Source: Petaurus breviceps papuanus
Lineage: Eukaryota > Chordata > Mammalia > Diprotodontia > Petauridae
NCBI GenBank assembly: GCA_028583685.1
Contig: JAMXIF010000058.1
Location: forward strand, 10,015,108 to 10,079,107
DNA length: 64,000 nucleotides
Direction: 5' to 3'
Positions 1-9,466 of the stretch are shown here, piece after piece (the first letter of the stretch is position 1; each line of letters opens with the position of its first letter). The notes beneath the pieces are model-generated. The model saw nothing but the letters and a program-made list of their open reading frames with translations. It made no database searches and was not told the origin of the DNA. Both the position numbers and the translations under genes were made by a program.

Positions 1-554
1 AAAGAGAGAAAGCCCTAAGCATTTCAGTGGTGTCTATGTATGAAACATTAAAAGGAGAAAGCCTCCTGAGTATTAAGAGATCTTTGATGGAAGAATTACA
101 AAAATGAAAGGAAAGGATCACACAATACAGCTCAATTCAACATTCTGTGGCGAAGGGCCCACCTTCCTCATCCTTTCTACCACTAACTGCTGACCATTTG
201 CCCAGCAGCCTCGGCAGTAGCAGCACCCCCCCACACACACACACACACACACAAACTTCCCAGATCTCAGACCATTTGTCCTCTTCCCACCCAGGGTTTG
301 AAGCCTGGAAACAGACCCCCGGGGAGATTTCAAGGTCAGCAACTGCTTCTGTGAGTGCGATAGCCACAGTAACTAAAGACCTAGAAAAGAAAGGTCTTGC
401 CACAAAAGTCCTGGTACTGTCGAATAAGAAACTGATAGGATTTTATTCTTGGCGATAACATGAAAGATGCTTCATTACAAGCTACTTTGCTGCTGCACCC
501 TAAGGACCAGGGGACCTTTCCCTCTGACTTGCAATTGAAATTTTCCATCTGTGT
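1..554. other. Unassigned DNA with a short CA repeat
   Basis: I recognise no gene or repeat family here apart from a (CA)n tract at about 231-253. Overlapping frames of 60-100 codons occur on both strands at 118-566. They cross the CA tract, give repeated Thr-His or Val-Cys residues, and look like chance frames. Confidence 0.5.
231..253. repeat. (CA)n microsatellite
   Basis: About 11 CA units are visible directly, preceded by a C-run. Confidence 0.9.
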
Positions 555-690
555 CATCTCCCCCATTAGAATGCGAGCTTTTTGAGAGCAGGGTCAGTCT
601 CTTTCTTGTGAGTATCTCCATCACTTAGCACAGTGCTTTGTACACAGTAGGGGCTTAATGAATGCTTTTATTTTTTTCATTCATTCACTA
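555..690 (+). mobile_element. L2 LINE, 3' end
   Basis: The text resembles the mammalian L2 3' end: an 'agctttttgagagcagggt' block, then 'agcacagtgctttgtacaca', then 'cttaatgaatgctttt' and short ATTC tail units. Only the 3' untranslated end is present, as is usual for L2. It meets an antisense L2 end just downstream, so the two tails face each other. Confidence 0.75.
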
Positions 691-1110
691 TGACAGGTCC
701 TGATATACAAAGACAAAAGTGGCAGGGGGAGGACAGTCCTTGTCTTCAAGAAAGCTATATTCTGTTGGACAGACACCATTTAAACTGGTTAATCAAGATA
801 ATTCCTTATGGAAGAACACAACATCAACAATAACAACAAAAAGGCTTCTCATAGAAGATGGCACCAGAGCCGAGCCTTGTAGGCAATTGAGGCTTCCAGG
901 AGCTGGAGGTGAGGAAGAAATCAATTCCAGGCATGCAGGATAGCCCATCCAAAGACATGGAGGCAGAAGGAGAAATGTCAAGTTTGGGAACCAGCAAAGA
1001 GGCCATTTTGGATGGTACTCAGGGCAGTTAATAGAGAAGAATAAAAGGAAAGGGGTCTAGATAGGCAGTCTCAGCACTAGCCCAGCTCTTACAGGCCACC
1101 TTTGTCTACC
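690..1110 (-). mobile_element. L2 LINE 3' region, antisense
   Basis: Phrases such as 'atacaaagacaaaagtggc' and 'cttgtcttcaagaaagct' match the reverse complement of an L2 3' end. Further phrases down to about 970 ('aattccaggcatgcaggata') fit the more internal part. The copy is diverged and the far boundary is uncertain. Confidence 0.55.
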
Positions 1111-1134
1111 CCCCCCCTTATTTTATACATGGAG

Positions 1135-1409
1135 AAACTGAGATTTTGTTGTTATTTAGTCATTATTTCAATCATGACCAATTCTTTATGACCTCATCTG
1201 GGGTTTCTGTGGCAAAGATACTAGGGTATTTAGTCATTTCCTTTGGCAGTTCATTTTATAGATGAGGAAACTGAAGCAAACAGGGCTAAATAACTTGCCC
1301 AGAGTCACACAGCTAGTAAGTGTCTGAGGTCAAACTAGAACTTGGGTCCTCCCAACTCCAGGGCCAGCATGCTAACCACTGTACCACCTAATTGCCCCAA
1401 AACTAAGAT
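1135..1409 (-). mobile_element. Marsupial SINE with RTE-like tail, inserted in a MIR copy
   Basis: Read on the minus strand, this is a tRNA-headed SINE whose 3' part is the block around 'ctcatctggggtttctgtgg', typical of marsupial SINEs mobilised by an RTE-type LINE. TSDs are aaactgagat (1135-1144) and aaactaagat (1400-1409). Flanking sequence ('tttatacatggag' before, 'agagaggttt' after) joins into an antisense MIR/CORE-SINE, so this is a nested insertion. Confidence 0.75.
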
Positions 1410-1434
1410 ATAGAGAGGTTTAAAAACTACCCCA

Positions 1435-1620
1435 TGGCAAGAGCATAGCATAGTAGATCTGACCAGCCTCAAAGTCTGGAGCACCTGGGATCGAGTTCAG
1501 CCTGGGATACATACTGGCTATGTGTCCTTGGGTAAATCACTGAAACTCTCAGAACTATAGGCAGTTTTCTGAGACCTTCAGTTACAGAAAAGGTGTTGAC
1601 CTGGGAGTTCTCTCACATAA
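1435..1620 (+). mobile_element. MIR/CORE-SINE, diverged
   Basis: It has a tRNA-derived head ('gtctggagcacctgggat'), a box-B-like 'gatcgagttcagcc', and the core phrase 'ggctatgtgtccttgggtaa'. It is strongly diverged with no TSD visible. Confidence 0.6.
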
Positions 1621-1639
1621 GTATTCCTTGTACTAATGT

Positions 1640-1745
1640 CACAGGTCCAGACCCTACTCCTATCCCTTCTTCTTTATATACCTAATACCCAGCACAGAAT
1701 GTTGTACATAGGAAATATCTAAGTACCTGTTGAATTAATGGAAAG
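1640..1745 (+). mobile_element. L2 LINE 3' end, diverged
   Basis: The phrases 'acccagcacagaatgttgta' and 'taagtacctgttgaattaa' match an L2 3' terminus. It is short and decayed. Confidence 0.5.
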
Positions 1746-2149
1746 GGAATCTTTAAGCAGAGAAAATTATGGTTTGGATAGTGGTTATAACCTTACACTT
1801 ATACTCCTCTCTCAATTTAATTATACATTTGATTATTAGTTCCAGCATACCCAGGCAGGGTGTGCTAGAGCCAGCTTGAATTTGCTCTCAAGAGCAGATT
1901 GTTAAATTTTCAGCATGATCATTTACACTTTGGAAACCAGCAAAGGCTACAAACTGGGGTTTGATTTGTTCTTTTATTGATTGTTTAGACAAGAAAAGTG
2001 ATGGAGGAAATGTGAATGATGCTGATTAAGTTTAAAACTGTATCAAGAACTTGTAAATGTTAAACATTTACAAATAGGACATTGGAAGAGGCAATTAGGG
2101 AAGAGGGACACCAAGATAAGAGGATAGAAGGGTGAGAAGTAGCAAAAAT
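1746..2149. other. Unassigned AT-rich DNA
   Basis: No frame, RNA gene or repeat family is recognised here. Confidence 0.5.
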
Positions 2150-2335
2150 AAGTCACATTTGTAGAGGACTTTACAATTGATAAAGTACTTTCCTTAGAAG
2201 GACCCCATTTAAAGTACTATTGTTCATTTACAGAAAGGGAAATTTGTGCTTTGGGGAAGTTTAAGTGACTTGCCAAGGACACACAGTTAGGGAGGCAGGA
2301 AGGGAACCCAGATGAAGTATCCTTCCTATTCTCAA
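2150..2335 (-). mobile_element. MIR/CORE-SINE, antisense
   Basis: Reading plus strand, 'agtcacatttgtagaggact' through 'acttgccaaggacacacagt' is the reverse complement of a MIR-type core followed by its head. It is old and diverged. Confidence 0.7.
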
Positions 2336-2354
2336 AACCTTGTAGATCATAATC

Positions 2355-2480
2355 AATAATTAAGCATTTACAAAGTTCCAACTATGTACCACTCACTGTG
2401 CTGGGTTACAAAGACTAAAATGAAATCCTCCCTACCTTTGAGGAATTTATGTTCTATTGATGGAGACTCCATGAATGTAT
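2355..2480 (-). mobile_element. L2 LINE 3' end, antisense
   Basis: The phrases 'aagcatttacaaagttccaa', 'ctatgtaccactcactgtgc' and 'tttgaggaatttatgttcta' match the reverse complement of the L2 3' end. Confidence 0.65.
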
Positions 2481-2754
2481 GTACAAAATATATACAAATG
2501 AATGCAAAGTAATTAAGGGAAATTGGATACAAGATTTAATTCATGTTCAGAGACTTTATTCAGAAACTTTACCAATCTCTACTACATATTTAATTTCAAA
2601 TTGTATGAAATTCCAATTTTTAGAAAATCAAGGAAAATTGGGGGAAGGGAGGGGCATCTCCATCACTGAGGAAATTCTAAAGAACCCAACTCATTAAATA
2701 AATTTGGAATTTCTACAAATTCAAAAAGATAAGTCTTAAAAAAGCCTTCATTTA

Positions 2755-2865
2755 TTTGTCTATGTTAGGCTGGAGAAGGAAATCGCAAACTAGTATCTTT
2801 GCCTGGAAAACCCTAAATGGAGTCACAAAGAGTCACACATGAATGGGACAACAAAATGTTAGTGA
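2755..2865 (+). mobile_element. RTE-tailed marsupial SINE, 3' fragment
   Basis: The phrases 'ggctggagaaggaaatcgca', 'ggaaaaccctaaatggagtc' and 'caaagagtcacacatgaatg' are the 3' half of the same SINE seen antisense at 1135. The tRNA-like head is absent. Confidence 0.65.
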
Positions 2866-3290
2866 TCAAACCTGACCTTTAGGAATAGAAAATGGAGACT
2901 GGATTAAAGATTCTAAAGGTTCAAAGCAAGGAAGAAGAGTTAGATTATCCAGCAGTAGTGAAGAAATACAATTTCATATCATATCATTTGAAGAACCAGT
3001 TGACAAGAAGTTAATTAAAACTGAAATCCAAATCCTGGCTCACAAGTGAGTAAAAGAGTCAGGCTAGGACATGTAGACAACATAGATTTGAGTGCTTAGA
3101 TTGCAAAGGAATGGTCCTGAGGCTCTAGGTTTCATGACTTGAGGAATGGTTAGCCAATAATAATTCAGGGTAGAGAGCCTCAGAAGGAATCCTAGTTCAA
3201 CAAGATGCCACCAATGTAACTAGACCCTGACAAAATTTAAATAATTAAATTTTCCAAAAATCTCCTTCAATGAGAAAACACACTTTTCAT
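2866..3290. other. Unassigned DNA containing one copy of a local repeat
   Basis: No family is recognised. Positions 3168-3235 contain 'cctcagaaggaatcctagtt', a phrase repeated about 1 kb downstream near 4220; see findings. Confidence 0.4.
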
Positions 3291-3291
3291 T

Positions 3292-3489
3292 AAAGATTTT
3301 CTGAATTTCTTGGGGGCAACTAGGTGGCGCAGTGAGTAAAGCACCAGCCCCAGAGTCGGGAGGACCCGAGTTTAGTTCTGGCCTCAGACACTTAACATCC
3401 ACACAAAAAAAATAGCCATGTAACCTTGGGCAAGTTACTTAACCCCAATTGCCCTCCAAAAGGGGGGAAAAAAGATTTTTTGAATTTCT
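3292..3489 (+). mobile_element. Marsupial tRNA-SINE with TSD
   Basis: The SINE body is about 3311-3470: head 'ggtggcgcagtgagtaaag', box-B-like 'gagtttagttctggc', core 'taaccttgggcaagttactt', ending 'aattgccctcc' plus a purine tail. TSDs are aaagattttctgaatttct (3292-3310) and the same 19-mer with one change (3471-3489). The clean TSD points to a fairly recent insertion. The head resembles a tRNA but is a SINE promoter, not a tRNA gene. Confidence 0.92.
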
Positions 3490-4310
3490 AACACTAGTCC
3501 CCAAATCCCTAATTCAATTGGACTCCAAGGTGATGTCTCTGATAATTCACCAACAGGACCATAATGTAAAGTAACTAGATGATTAAGTGGTTTATGATAC
3601 TGAAATATGAGAAATAGTATATGTAGAATTCACTAAAATATTTCCAGACTCTGCTGATCTTATCACTTAATCAGTTATCACCATAAGCATTCAGTGAAAT
3701 GACCGATTCATTCAGTAAGAGAATCCAGAGAAAAGAGATACACATCATGTTTGTTACTGACATTGCCAAATGTTGGAATCTATGAAGACTAACAACTTTT
3801 TGAAGATATTCTTCATTTTGCAGTAAAACGCATACATTTTTCCAACTGTAAAAAGAAAGGAAACATCAGAATGACAAGAACTGTCACTAACTTGCACATA
3901 CAATTTGAAAAGCCTCCATTTCATAAGATTAGTTTGCAGTAAACCTCTGAGTCTATTATTCTTCCTTCAAAGCCAAATTACTCAATCATCTCCATGGGCT
4001 TTCTCTTTATTGAGACTGGAAGAAGGAAAAAGATTTGAAAAGAATAGTGACCATCTAGGACTCAATTGAATACATTCTCTTCCTATTCCTTGTATGAATT
4101 GATGACTTCATGGAATTAGTAGACCTGGAATCTAATCCAGATTCTTTTGATTTAATTAACTCTGTAATCTTGAGCCTGTCTGTAATCTTAAACCAGCAGT
4201 ATAGTTCAAAGTAGAGAAAGAACCTCAGAAGGAATCCTAGTTCAAATTACTGTCACTTCATTTCATGAAGACACTACCAATAAAACCAGGCCCTGACAAT
4301 GACTGATAAT
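3490..4310. other. Unassigned DNA with possible MIR remnant
   Basis: Mostly unrecognised. A weak MIR-like stretch may lie at about 4100-4180 ('gacctggaatctaatccaga'). The second copy of the 3168 repeat lies at 4211-4310. Confidence 0.4.
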
Positions 4311-4311
4311 T

Positions 4312-4425
4312 AAAATAAAATCCCCTAGACCACTATTTCCTCAATTGAAAAATGAAAGAGTTAGACTAGACAATCTCAACAGTCCCATCTGGCTCTAAAT
4401 TTCTACAATTCTATGATTCATATGG
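4312..4425 (+). mobile_element. SINE 3' part with L3/CR1-like end
   Basis: The phrases 'gagttagactagacaatctc' and 'ctggctctaaatttctacaa' match the L3/CR1-type 3' terminus also carried by several SINEs in this window (22415, 22905, 34772, 37620). Confidence 0.5.
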
Positions 4426-4509
4426 GGGTAAAAGTAGTTAAACCCTTTCAATTTGCATATGAGGAAAATGAGAGGGGAAGTGATTTGCCCAAGGAATGTT
4501 TCACCATAT

Positions 4510-4680
4510 ATGTAGAAGACATTAAATGGTAGAATCCTAGAATGCTAGAGCTGTAAAGGGATCCTAAATGATCTAATTCAAACACCTTATTTTATAGCCA
4601 AAGAAGCAAAGGCCTAGAAAGTTTAAGTGAGTGCCAGTTGGTGGCAAAGCTAAGGCTCAGCAGTGTTATTATCATACTAA
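4510..4680 (-). mobile_element. CORE-SINE-like repeat, antisense, old
   Basis: The phrases 'aatcctagaatgctagagct' and 'ggcctagaaagtttaagtga' belong to the repeat also seen at 34240 and 43440. It is diverged and its ends are unclear. Confidence 0.5.
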
Positions 4681-5265
4681 CCTTGTTTGGTAAAGAAAAA
4701 AATCTCACAACTGCAAAATCTATACTGTGACCAATACCAGATCTTAGCCAAAAGGAGGATAAAGTCAATACTCTTCTAATATTAATGATGTCATATGATT
4801 TGGGAGTAGACCTCCTACACAAGTTTCCGTGGGAGAAGAGACCATGTAGCAGTTCAATCTTTCTTCAGACAGCCACAAAGGAAGGGGTGAAGATGGAACA
4901 AGGTTGCTTGGAAGGAAGACCTCATCTGGTAACTCCCTATTGTAAATAATTAGTCTTACTAACCAAGAGCTCAATTATACCAGGAAAAAGGATTACAAGT
5001 ATTGTTGGCACTCTAGGGTAAAGCCCAGATCACCCAAGCCTTGTTGCCATTCTGGTTTTATTACTGCTCCTGAAATTGGTTTGCTACCACCTTTCCATTT
5101 AAATTGACCTTTCCTCCTCAACCTATCATCATTTAGACACCACCATGTCCCAAAACAGTAAGTGAAACCCTGCAAAACCCTACAGTCCTCTACTCTACCA
5201 AGTGCCTTAAGTCTTTTTAAAGTTTGCTTTAAGGAATACATGAAATTTTTGTAAACCTATCTGTA
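4681..5265. other. Unassigned DNA
   Basis: Minus-strand frames of 69-82 codons overlap at 4592-5241 without a recognisable motif. The one at 4993-5241 lies just downstream of the 5266-5637 frame and might share a common origin, for example a decayed processed gene copy, but I cannot show that. Confidence 0.35.
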
Positions 5266-5637
5266 TTAAAAGTAGTGCTTTTCTGGTATGTTCACAAATG
5301 GTCTTCTTCCCAACTCTGGACGGTGTGGTTTTTCAGCAATGTGATTTGGACTCAGGCTCTTCTTTATGGATGAGAAAGTTCTACTTTCTTGAGATTGAGG
5401 CACCTCCTTGGCATCAGCAAACTTGTGAGCAAACTCAAGAAATATACTCTTGAAAAATATATCTGCTTGCTCCCTTCTGCACAGTTCTATCTTACATATT
5501 TCAATAGCATAGAAAGAAAGTGCATCTACCACATCAGGAAACCCACTGAAATCCACATGGTGAGAACAATCTAAATCTTTCATAAGCCCCATATTCATGG
5601 AACACTCGAGAGCTCTGCTGATTGGAAATCCAGCCAA
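5266..5637 (-). other. Unrecognised 123-codon reading frame
   Basis: This minus-strand frame runs from an in-frame TTG to a TAA, with no ATG at the stated start; an upstream stop lies about 12 codons earlier. The product has balanced composition: an N-terminal 'GFPISRALECS', a central hydrophobic and acidic part ('FPDVVDALSFYAIEICK'), a basic Ser-Pro C-terminus ('KKSLSPNHIAEKPHRP'), and ends 'VNIPEKHYF'. It shows no low complexity and matches none of the local repeat families. No signal peptide, membrane segment or known catalytic motif is visible. It may be an exon, a decayed processed pseudogene or chance. I give it no function. Confidence 0.2.
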
Positions 5638-6255
5638 TAGTTGGCTATTGAGACTATTCTCCAGGCATCAGAATGTTTCTGCATTGTTTCTCCAGGAAAA
5701 TGCATTGTATTCTGTGCCCCCAAAAGATAGAAACAACTTGGAACATTTTTCAACAAGTTCAGAAAAGGATGCCTACTTTCCCATGTGTTGTGAAGATAAA
5801 AGAAAATCTTTGATGGGTAAGGATTTTGAAAAGTTAAAAGTACATTACAAAGGTAAACATTACAAATATTGGTTGATGTTATTATTGAACAAGTATGAAT
5901 TGGAATTTTTCTCCTATAATATGTAATGTTAATGAACTATCTCATTAACAAGCATATTTATTTACTGTGTAACTAAACTTGAACTTAGCCCAAATAGGCT
6001 TAGAAATGATGCTTCAGCATTTTGTTGAATGCTTCACACCAGTTTTACTAGATCTACAACAGAATTTTTCAGACTAACTTGTCTTCATGATACTTTGAAG
6101 CTCAAATTGCAAGAGGTCCCAAAAGCTTTAAAAGCTTAAAACTGCTCTAAGATTTTTGGGATGCTCTGCATATTGAAAGAACCTATAAATACTGGGCTGC
6201 AGTGAAAGCAAGAAAATACTCCCATTCTGAAAATAATAAAAGCAAGAACAATTCC
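5638..6255. other. Unassigned AT-rich DNA
   Basis: A 109-codon plus-strand frame (5597-5926) overlaps the minus-strand frame above but shows no motif. No repeat family is recognised. Confidence 0.4.
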
Positions 6256-6259
6256 ATTC

Positions 6260-6736
6260 ACTGCAATCCAGCTACTATTTATTGTATAATTACATGTCAT
6301 GCATTTTTCTAAAAACTAGGACAAAGGAAAAAAAAATTCTAGTCCTCAAGGGTGTTATATTCCATGGGAAAATAATATGAATACACAAATAAATAAATTT
6401 TAGATATTTTCTTGGTGGTGATGGTGGGGATAAGTTGTTTCAGTAAGGTCCAACTATCCATTCTCTGTGATCTCACTTGGGGTTTTCTCCAGATATTGCA
6501 GTAATTTGCCTTTTCCTTCTCTATCTCATTTTACAGATGAAGAGTTGAGCTAAAAGAGTTAAGTGACTGGCCCAGGGTCACACAGCTACTGTCTGAAGCT
6601 GGACAGCTCTATCCACTGATCCATATACAAAAAAAAGTAATTTGGGGGAGGGAGAATATTTATAGCTGGGGGGATTAGGAAGGGTTTCACACAGGAAGTA
6701 ACTTGAGCTAAGAATCATAATCATAATAGCGAACAT
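6260..6736 (-). mobile_element. L2 LINE 3' region, antisense, split by a SINE
   Basis: 'ctactatttattgtataatt' to 'ggtgttatattccatgg' (6262-6380) and 'gattaggaagggtttcacac' (6660-6715) are consecutive parts of an antisense L2 3' region. The SINE at 6410-6625 lies between them. Beyond about 6713 the text becomes the start of an antisense MIR ('aatagcgaacatt'). Confidence 0.6.
6410..6625 (-). mobile_element. RTE-tailed marsupial SINE, antisense
   Basis: It contains 'ctcacttggggttttctcca', 'ctcattttacagatgaagag' and 'cagggtcacacagcta' in the order expected for the reverse complement of the SINE seen at 1135. It is nested in L2. Confidence 0.7.
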
Positions 6737-7417
6737 TGTGATGGGAATTGTTGATTTTTTATTCTTTGGGACTTATGGTCCCAAAAATTTTGGTTAACCA
6801 AAAGTCTGTCTTCTGTTAATATTAACCTTACTTGACAAAAAACTGACTAGTAAGATAAGGAAAGACTATTTGACATTCCTCAGAGAGAAGTCAAAGTGAT
6901 TTAGTTATTCATTATAGCCCCCCTAGCTAATTGTTGAAGGAAGGCTTTTCCTGATGTCTAGTCTTCTTAGTTATCTTGGTGACATGTAAATCTTCACTCT
7001 CAATAGACCTATTTGTGAACCCTCTAAATGTAGTTTAATCTGTAACCTGATATAGTTTACCTACACAGTTTATTTACCAAAGTTTGTTTACTTAGGGAAT
7101 ATATGAGAGTACTAACTTTGTTCAACTTTTATGACATTGAAGAAAATATTATATATCTGCCTTTTCCTTGATTGTTATGGAAATGTATAAGATTGCAATA
7201 TGTAAGAGAATTATTTTTGCCCCTCTGACATAATTTTGCCTATAGAAGGCCTTGTCAGAATTCTAAAGATTCTTCAAGTTTTCTCTGAGGCCTGAGCCTA
7301 ATAATAAATAATAAAACTGATATTTTTAACCTCTATAATTCCTGTGTTGTGGTAAATATGTTTTAGCATCAGTTACCTACCACATGAACTAAGAGAGGAG
7401 ACATTTCTCCCATCCCA
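6737..7417. mobile_element. Candidate solo LTR (fossil), family not named
   Basis: This roughly 680-bp block interrupts a MIR-type SINE, so it is an insertion. It begins TGTGATGGGA and ends with a near-inverted counterpart (tcccatcccaca). It holds AATAAA-type polyadenylation signals near 7303-7312, about 110 bp before its end, and a very short flanking repeat (acat or cat). This fits a solitary LTR of an endogenous retrovirus-like element. No internal gene region is present. A non-autonomous DNA transposon is the alternative. Confidence 0.5.
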
Positions 7418-7433
7418 CATGAAAGAGTGCCTT

Positions 7434-7447
7434 AAGATTTGTGAAGG
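7434..7447 (+). repeat. Left target-site duplication of the 6.3-kb L1
   Basis: The 14-mer aagatttgtgaagg recurs exactly at 13753-13766, after the A-rich tail. It marks the L1 boundaries and falls inside a MIR-type SINE whose sequence continues across the insertion. Confidence 0.93.
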
Positions 7448-7834
7448 TCGAGGCGCGGCACAGCCTGCAGATGCAGAGGCAGGCTGGGAAGGGACCTGAT
7501 CAACTCTGAGGGCAAGTTTTCCCACCAACTACAAGGTCCACTACCAGGCCTATCACCAAAGGGCTGGGACTGGAAAGAGCAAGGTAAGAAGCAAATACAA
7601 GGGCCCCTGTCCTGGACAGCAAACACTCCTGGGGCTACCACTTTATAGCCCAGAAATTTTTTTTAAAAAGCCCCTTTCCGGACCTCCAAAGTCCAAGATG
7701 ACAGAGTGAACCTCACTTTCTCCAAACACCCCCTCTAACCCTGAAAACATAGTAACTCTTGCTCCAGGGCAAAACCATCTACAGTAAAGGCTTGGGATCC
7801 TAGAGAAAGGGTGTGGCTAGGACCCTGCCGCAAA
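7448..7834 (+). promoter_or_regulatory. L1 5' leader with a YY1-type box
   Basis: The box ccaagatgaca at 7693-7703 corresponds to the ccaagatggc motif found at the extreme 5' end of many mammalian L1s, a YY1 site known to set transcript start. Here 243 nt of different, GC-richer sequence precede it inside the TSD. This may be an upstream promoter part of this L1 subfamily or carried-in DNA; see findings. Confidence 0.55.
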
Positions 7835-8822
7835 ATGGGTAGAAAGCAGACTACAAAGACAAAGACTCTGGAGTCCTACTATCCTCAGAGGGAGGAACCA
7901 ACCTCAGAGGGAGACAATGTGGACTCCACACCCAAAGCTGAAACTTCAACAGGGAATGGGTCCCAAGCACAGAAGGCTCTCCTAGATGAGATCAAAAGGA
8001 ACTTTAAAAACAAAATGAGAGAGATAGAAGACAAAATGAATAATTCTCTCAAAACCAAAATAGCAGAATTAGAAAAACATTATAATAAGGAAAACACCTC
8101 TCTAAAAAGAAAAGTGTATGATATGGAAAAGGAGCTCCAAAAATTAACCAAGGAAAATGATTTGCTAAAAACTAGAATTAACCAAATAGAAACAAATAAC
8201 TCTATGAGGAACCAAGAATTAGTCAAACAAAACAACAAAAATGAAAAATTAGAAAAAGAGGTAAAATACCTCAAAGAAAAAATAACTGACCTGGAAAACA
8301 GATCCAGGAAAGATAATCTGAGAATCATAGGCCTACCAGAAAATTATGATGACAAAAATGAGCATGGACAACATTCTCCAAGAGCTCGTTAAGGAAAACT
8401 GCCCTGAGATACTAGAACCTGAGGGTAAAATAGAAATCGAGAGAATCCACCAGACACCTACTGAAAGAGTTCCCAAACTGAAAAGTCCTCGAAATGTTGT
8501 GGCCAAACTCCAGAACTACCAGATAAAAGAGAAAATACTTCAAGTTGCCAGAAAGAAACAATTCAAATATCGAGGGTCCACGGTGAGGATTGCACAGGAT
8601 TTGGCAGCCTCTATACTGAAAGATCAGAGGCAGTGGAATTCAATTTTCCGGAGGGCAAAAGAGCTCGGGTTACAACCAAGGATCATATACCCAACAAGAC
8701 TGAGCATATTCTTCCAGGCAAAGAGATGGTCATTCAACGATGTAACAGAGTTCCAGACCTTCTTGAAAAAAAGCCAAAACTCAATGGAAAATTCAACCTC
8801 CAATTACGAGATGCAACAGTGA
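7835..8822 (+). pseudogene. L1 ORF1 protein, frameshifted
   Basis: ORF1p is the RNA-binding chaperone that trimerises and coats L1 RNA in the cytoplasm. The likely start is the ATG at 7835 (MGRKQTTKTKTLESYY), after the in-frame upstream ATG at 7811. Residues about 45-150 form a long Glu/Lys-rich coiled coil with heptad-like leucines. The RRM motif 'NLRIIGLPE' lies near 8320-8345. A single frameshift at about 8346-8385 moves the rest to another frame, which continues with 'IEIERIHQTP' and the C-terminal domain ('KQFKYRGSTVRIAQDLA', 'RRAKELGLQPRIIYP') to a TGA at 8820. Total length is about 330 codons, normal for the family. Confidence 0.93.
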
Positions 8823-8843
8823 CTTAGAAAGGTAAACAAAGAG

Positions 8844-8880
<37 letters not shown>

Positions 8881-9466
8881 ACCCTGCTATTTGATAAGAG
8901 CAAACTGTTTATACACAAGTATAGGGTATGACTATAAAATACACAAAATGACGATTTAAAAAAATCTTATTAAGGGCTACAAAGGGACTGCAATGGAAGA
9001 AAGGGAATGGATGAAGTGGAAAAGGGTAAATTATGCCACACGTAGAGGCATAAAAACTGTATAGCAGAGGGAAAAAATGGAGGGAGTTGGGAAGCATATG
9101 AGCTTTTCCCTCATTGGTTCTGGTAAAAGGAGGAAATAACAACCAGTTAAACATAGGACTCTATGGAGAAGAAATGCTAAAAGTATCATTTTAGAGGGAA
9201 AGACGGGAGGGAGAGGAGCTTCACAGGAGATTTGTTCCTGTCACTCTTGGTGTGAAGAAGAAATAATGTACTTCATTAAGTATAAAAATATCCTACAGGC
9301 AGTAGGAGGGGGAAAGTTATGAAAGAGGGGTGGGAGTGGTTTGTAGGGAGGGAAGTAGTAAGGGGAAAGGGGAGGAAAAGGGAGGGGGGCTGAAAATGGA
9401 ACACTGAGGGAGGCAGTGGTCAAAAGGAAAACTATTGAGGGGGGCAAAGGAGAAGGGAGGGAAAAT
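8823..9466 (+). other. L1 inter-ORF spacer
   Basis: Roughly 640 nt of purine-rich sequence separate the two ORFs: a (CA)n tract at 8845-8875, then G/A-rich blocks at 9310-9480. Related spacer text follows ORF1 in the elements at 19.7 kb and 27.1 kb, so the long spacer belongs to this LINE lineage and is not a later insertion. Minus-strand frames here are Pro/Phe/Ser-rich shadows. Confidence 0.75.
8845..8875. repeat. (CA)n microsatellite inside L1 spacer
   Basis: About 15 CA units just after the ORF1 stop. Confidence 0.9.

Noticed and set aside
3311-3400. tRNA-like sequence with box A and box B at SINE heads (also 44184, 45294, 47457, 49981)
   Set aside because: They lead into SINE bodies with A-tails and TSDs and do not fold as complete tRNA genes.
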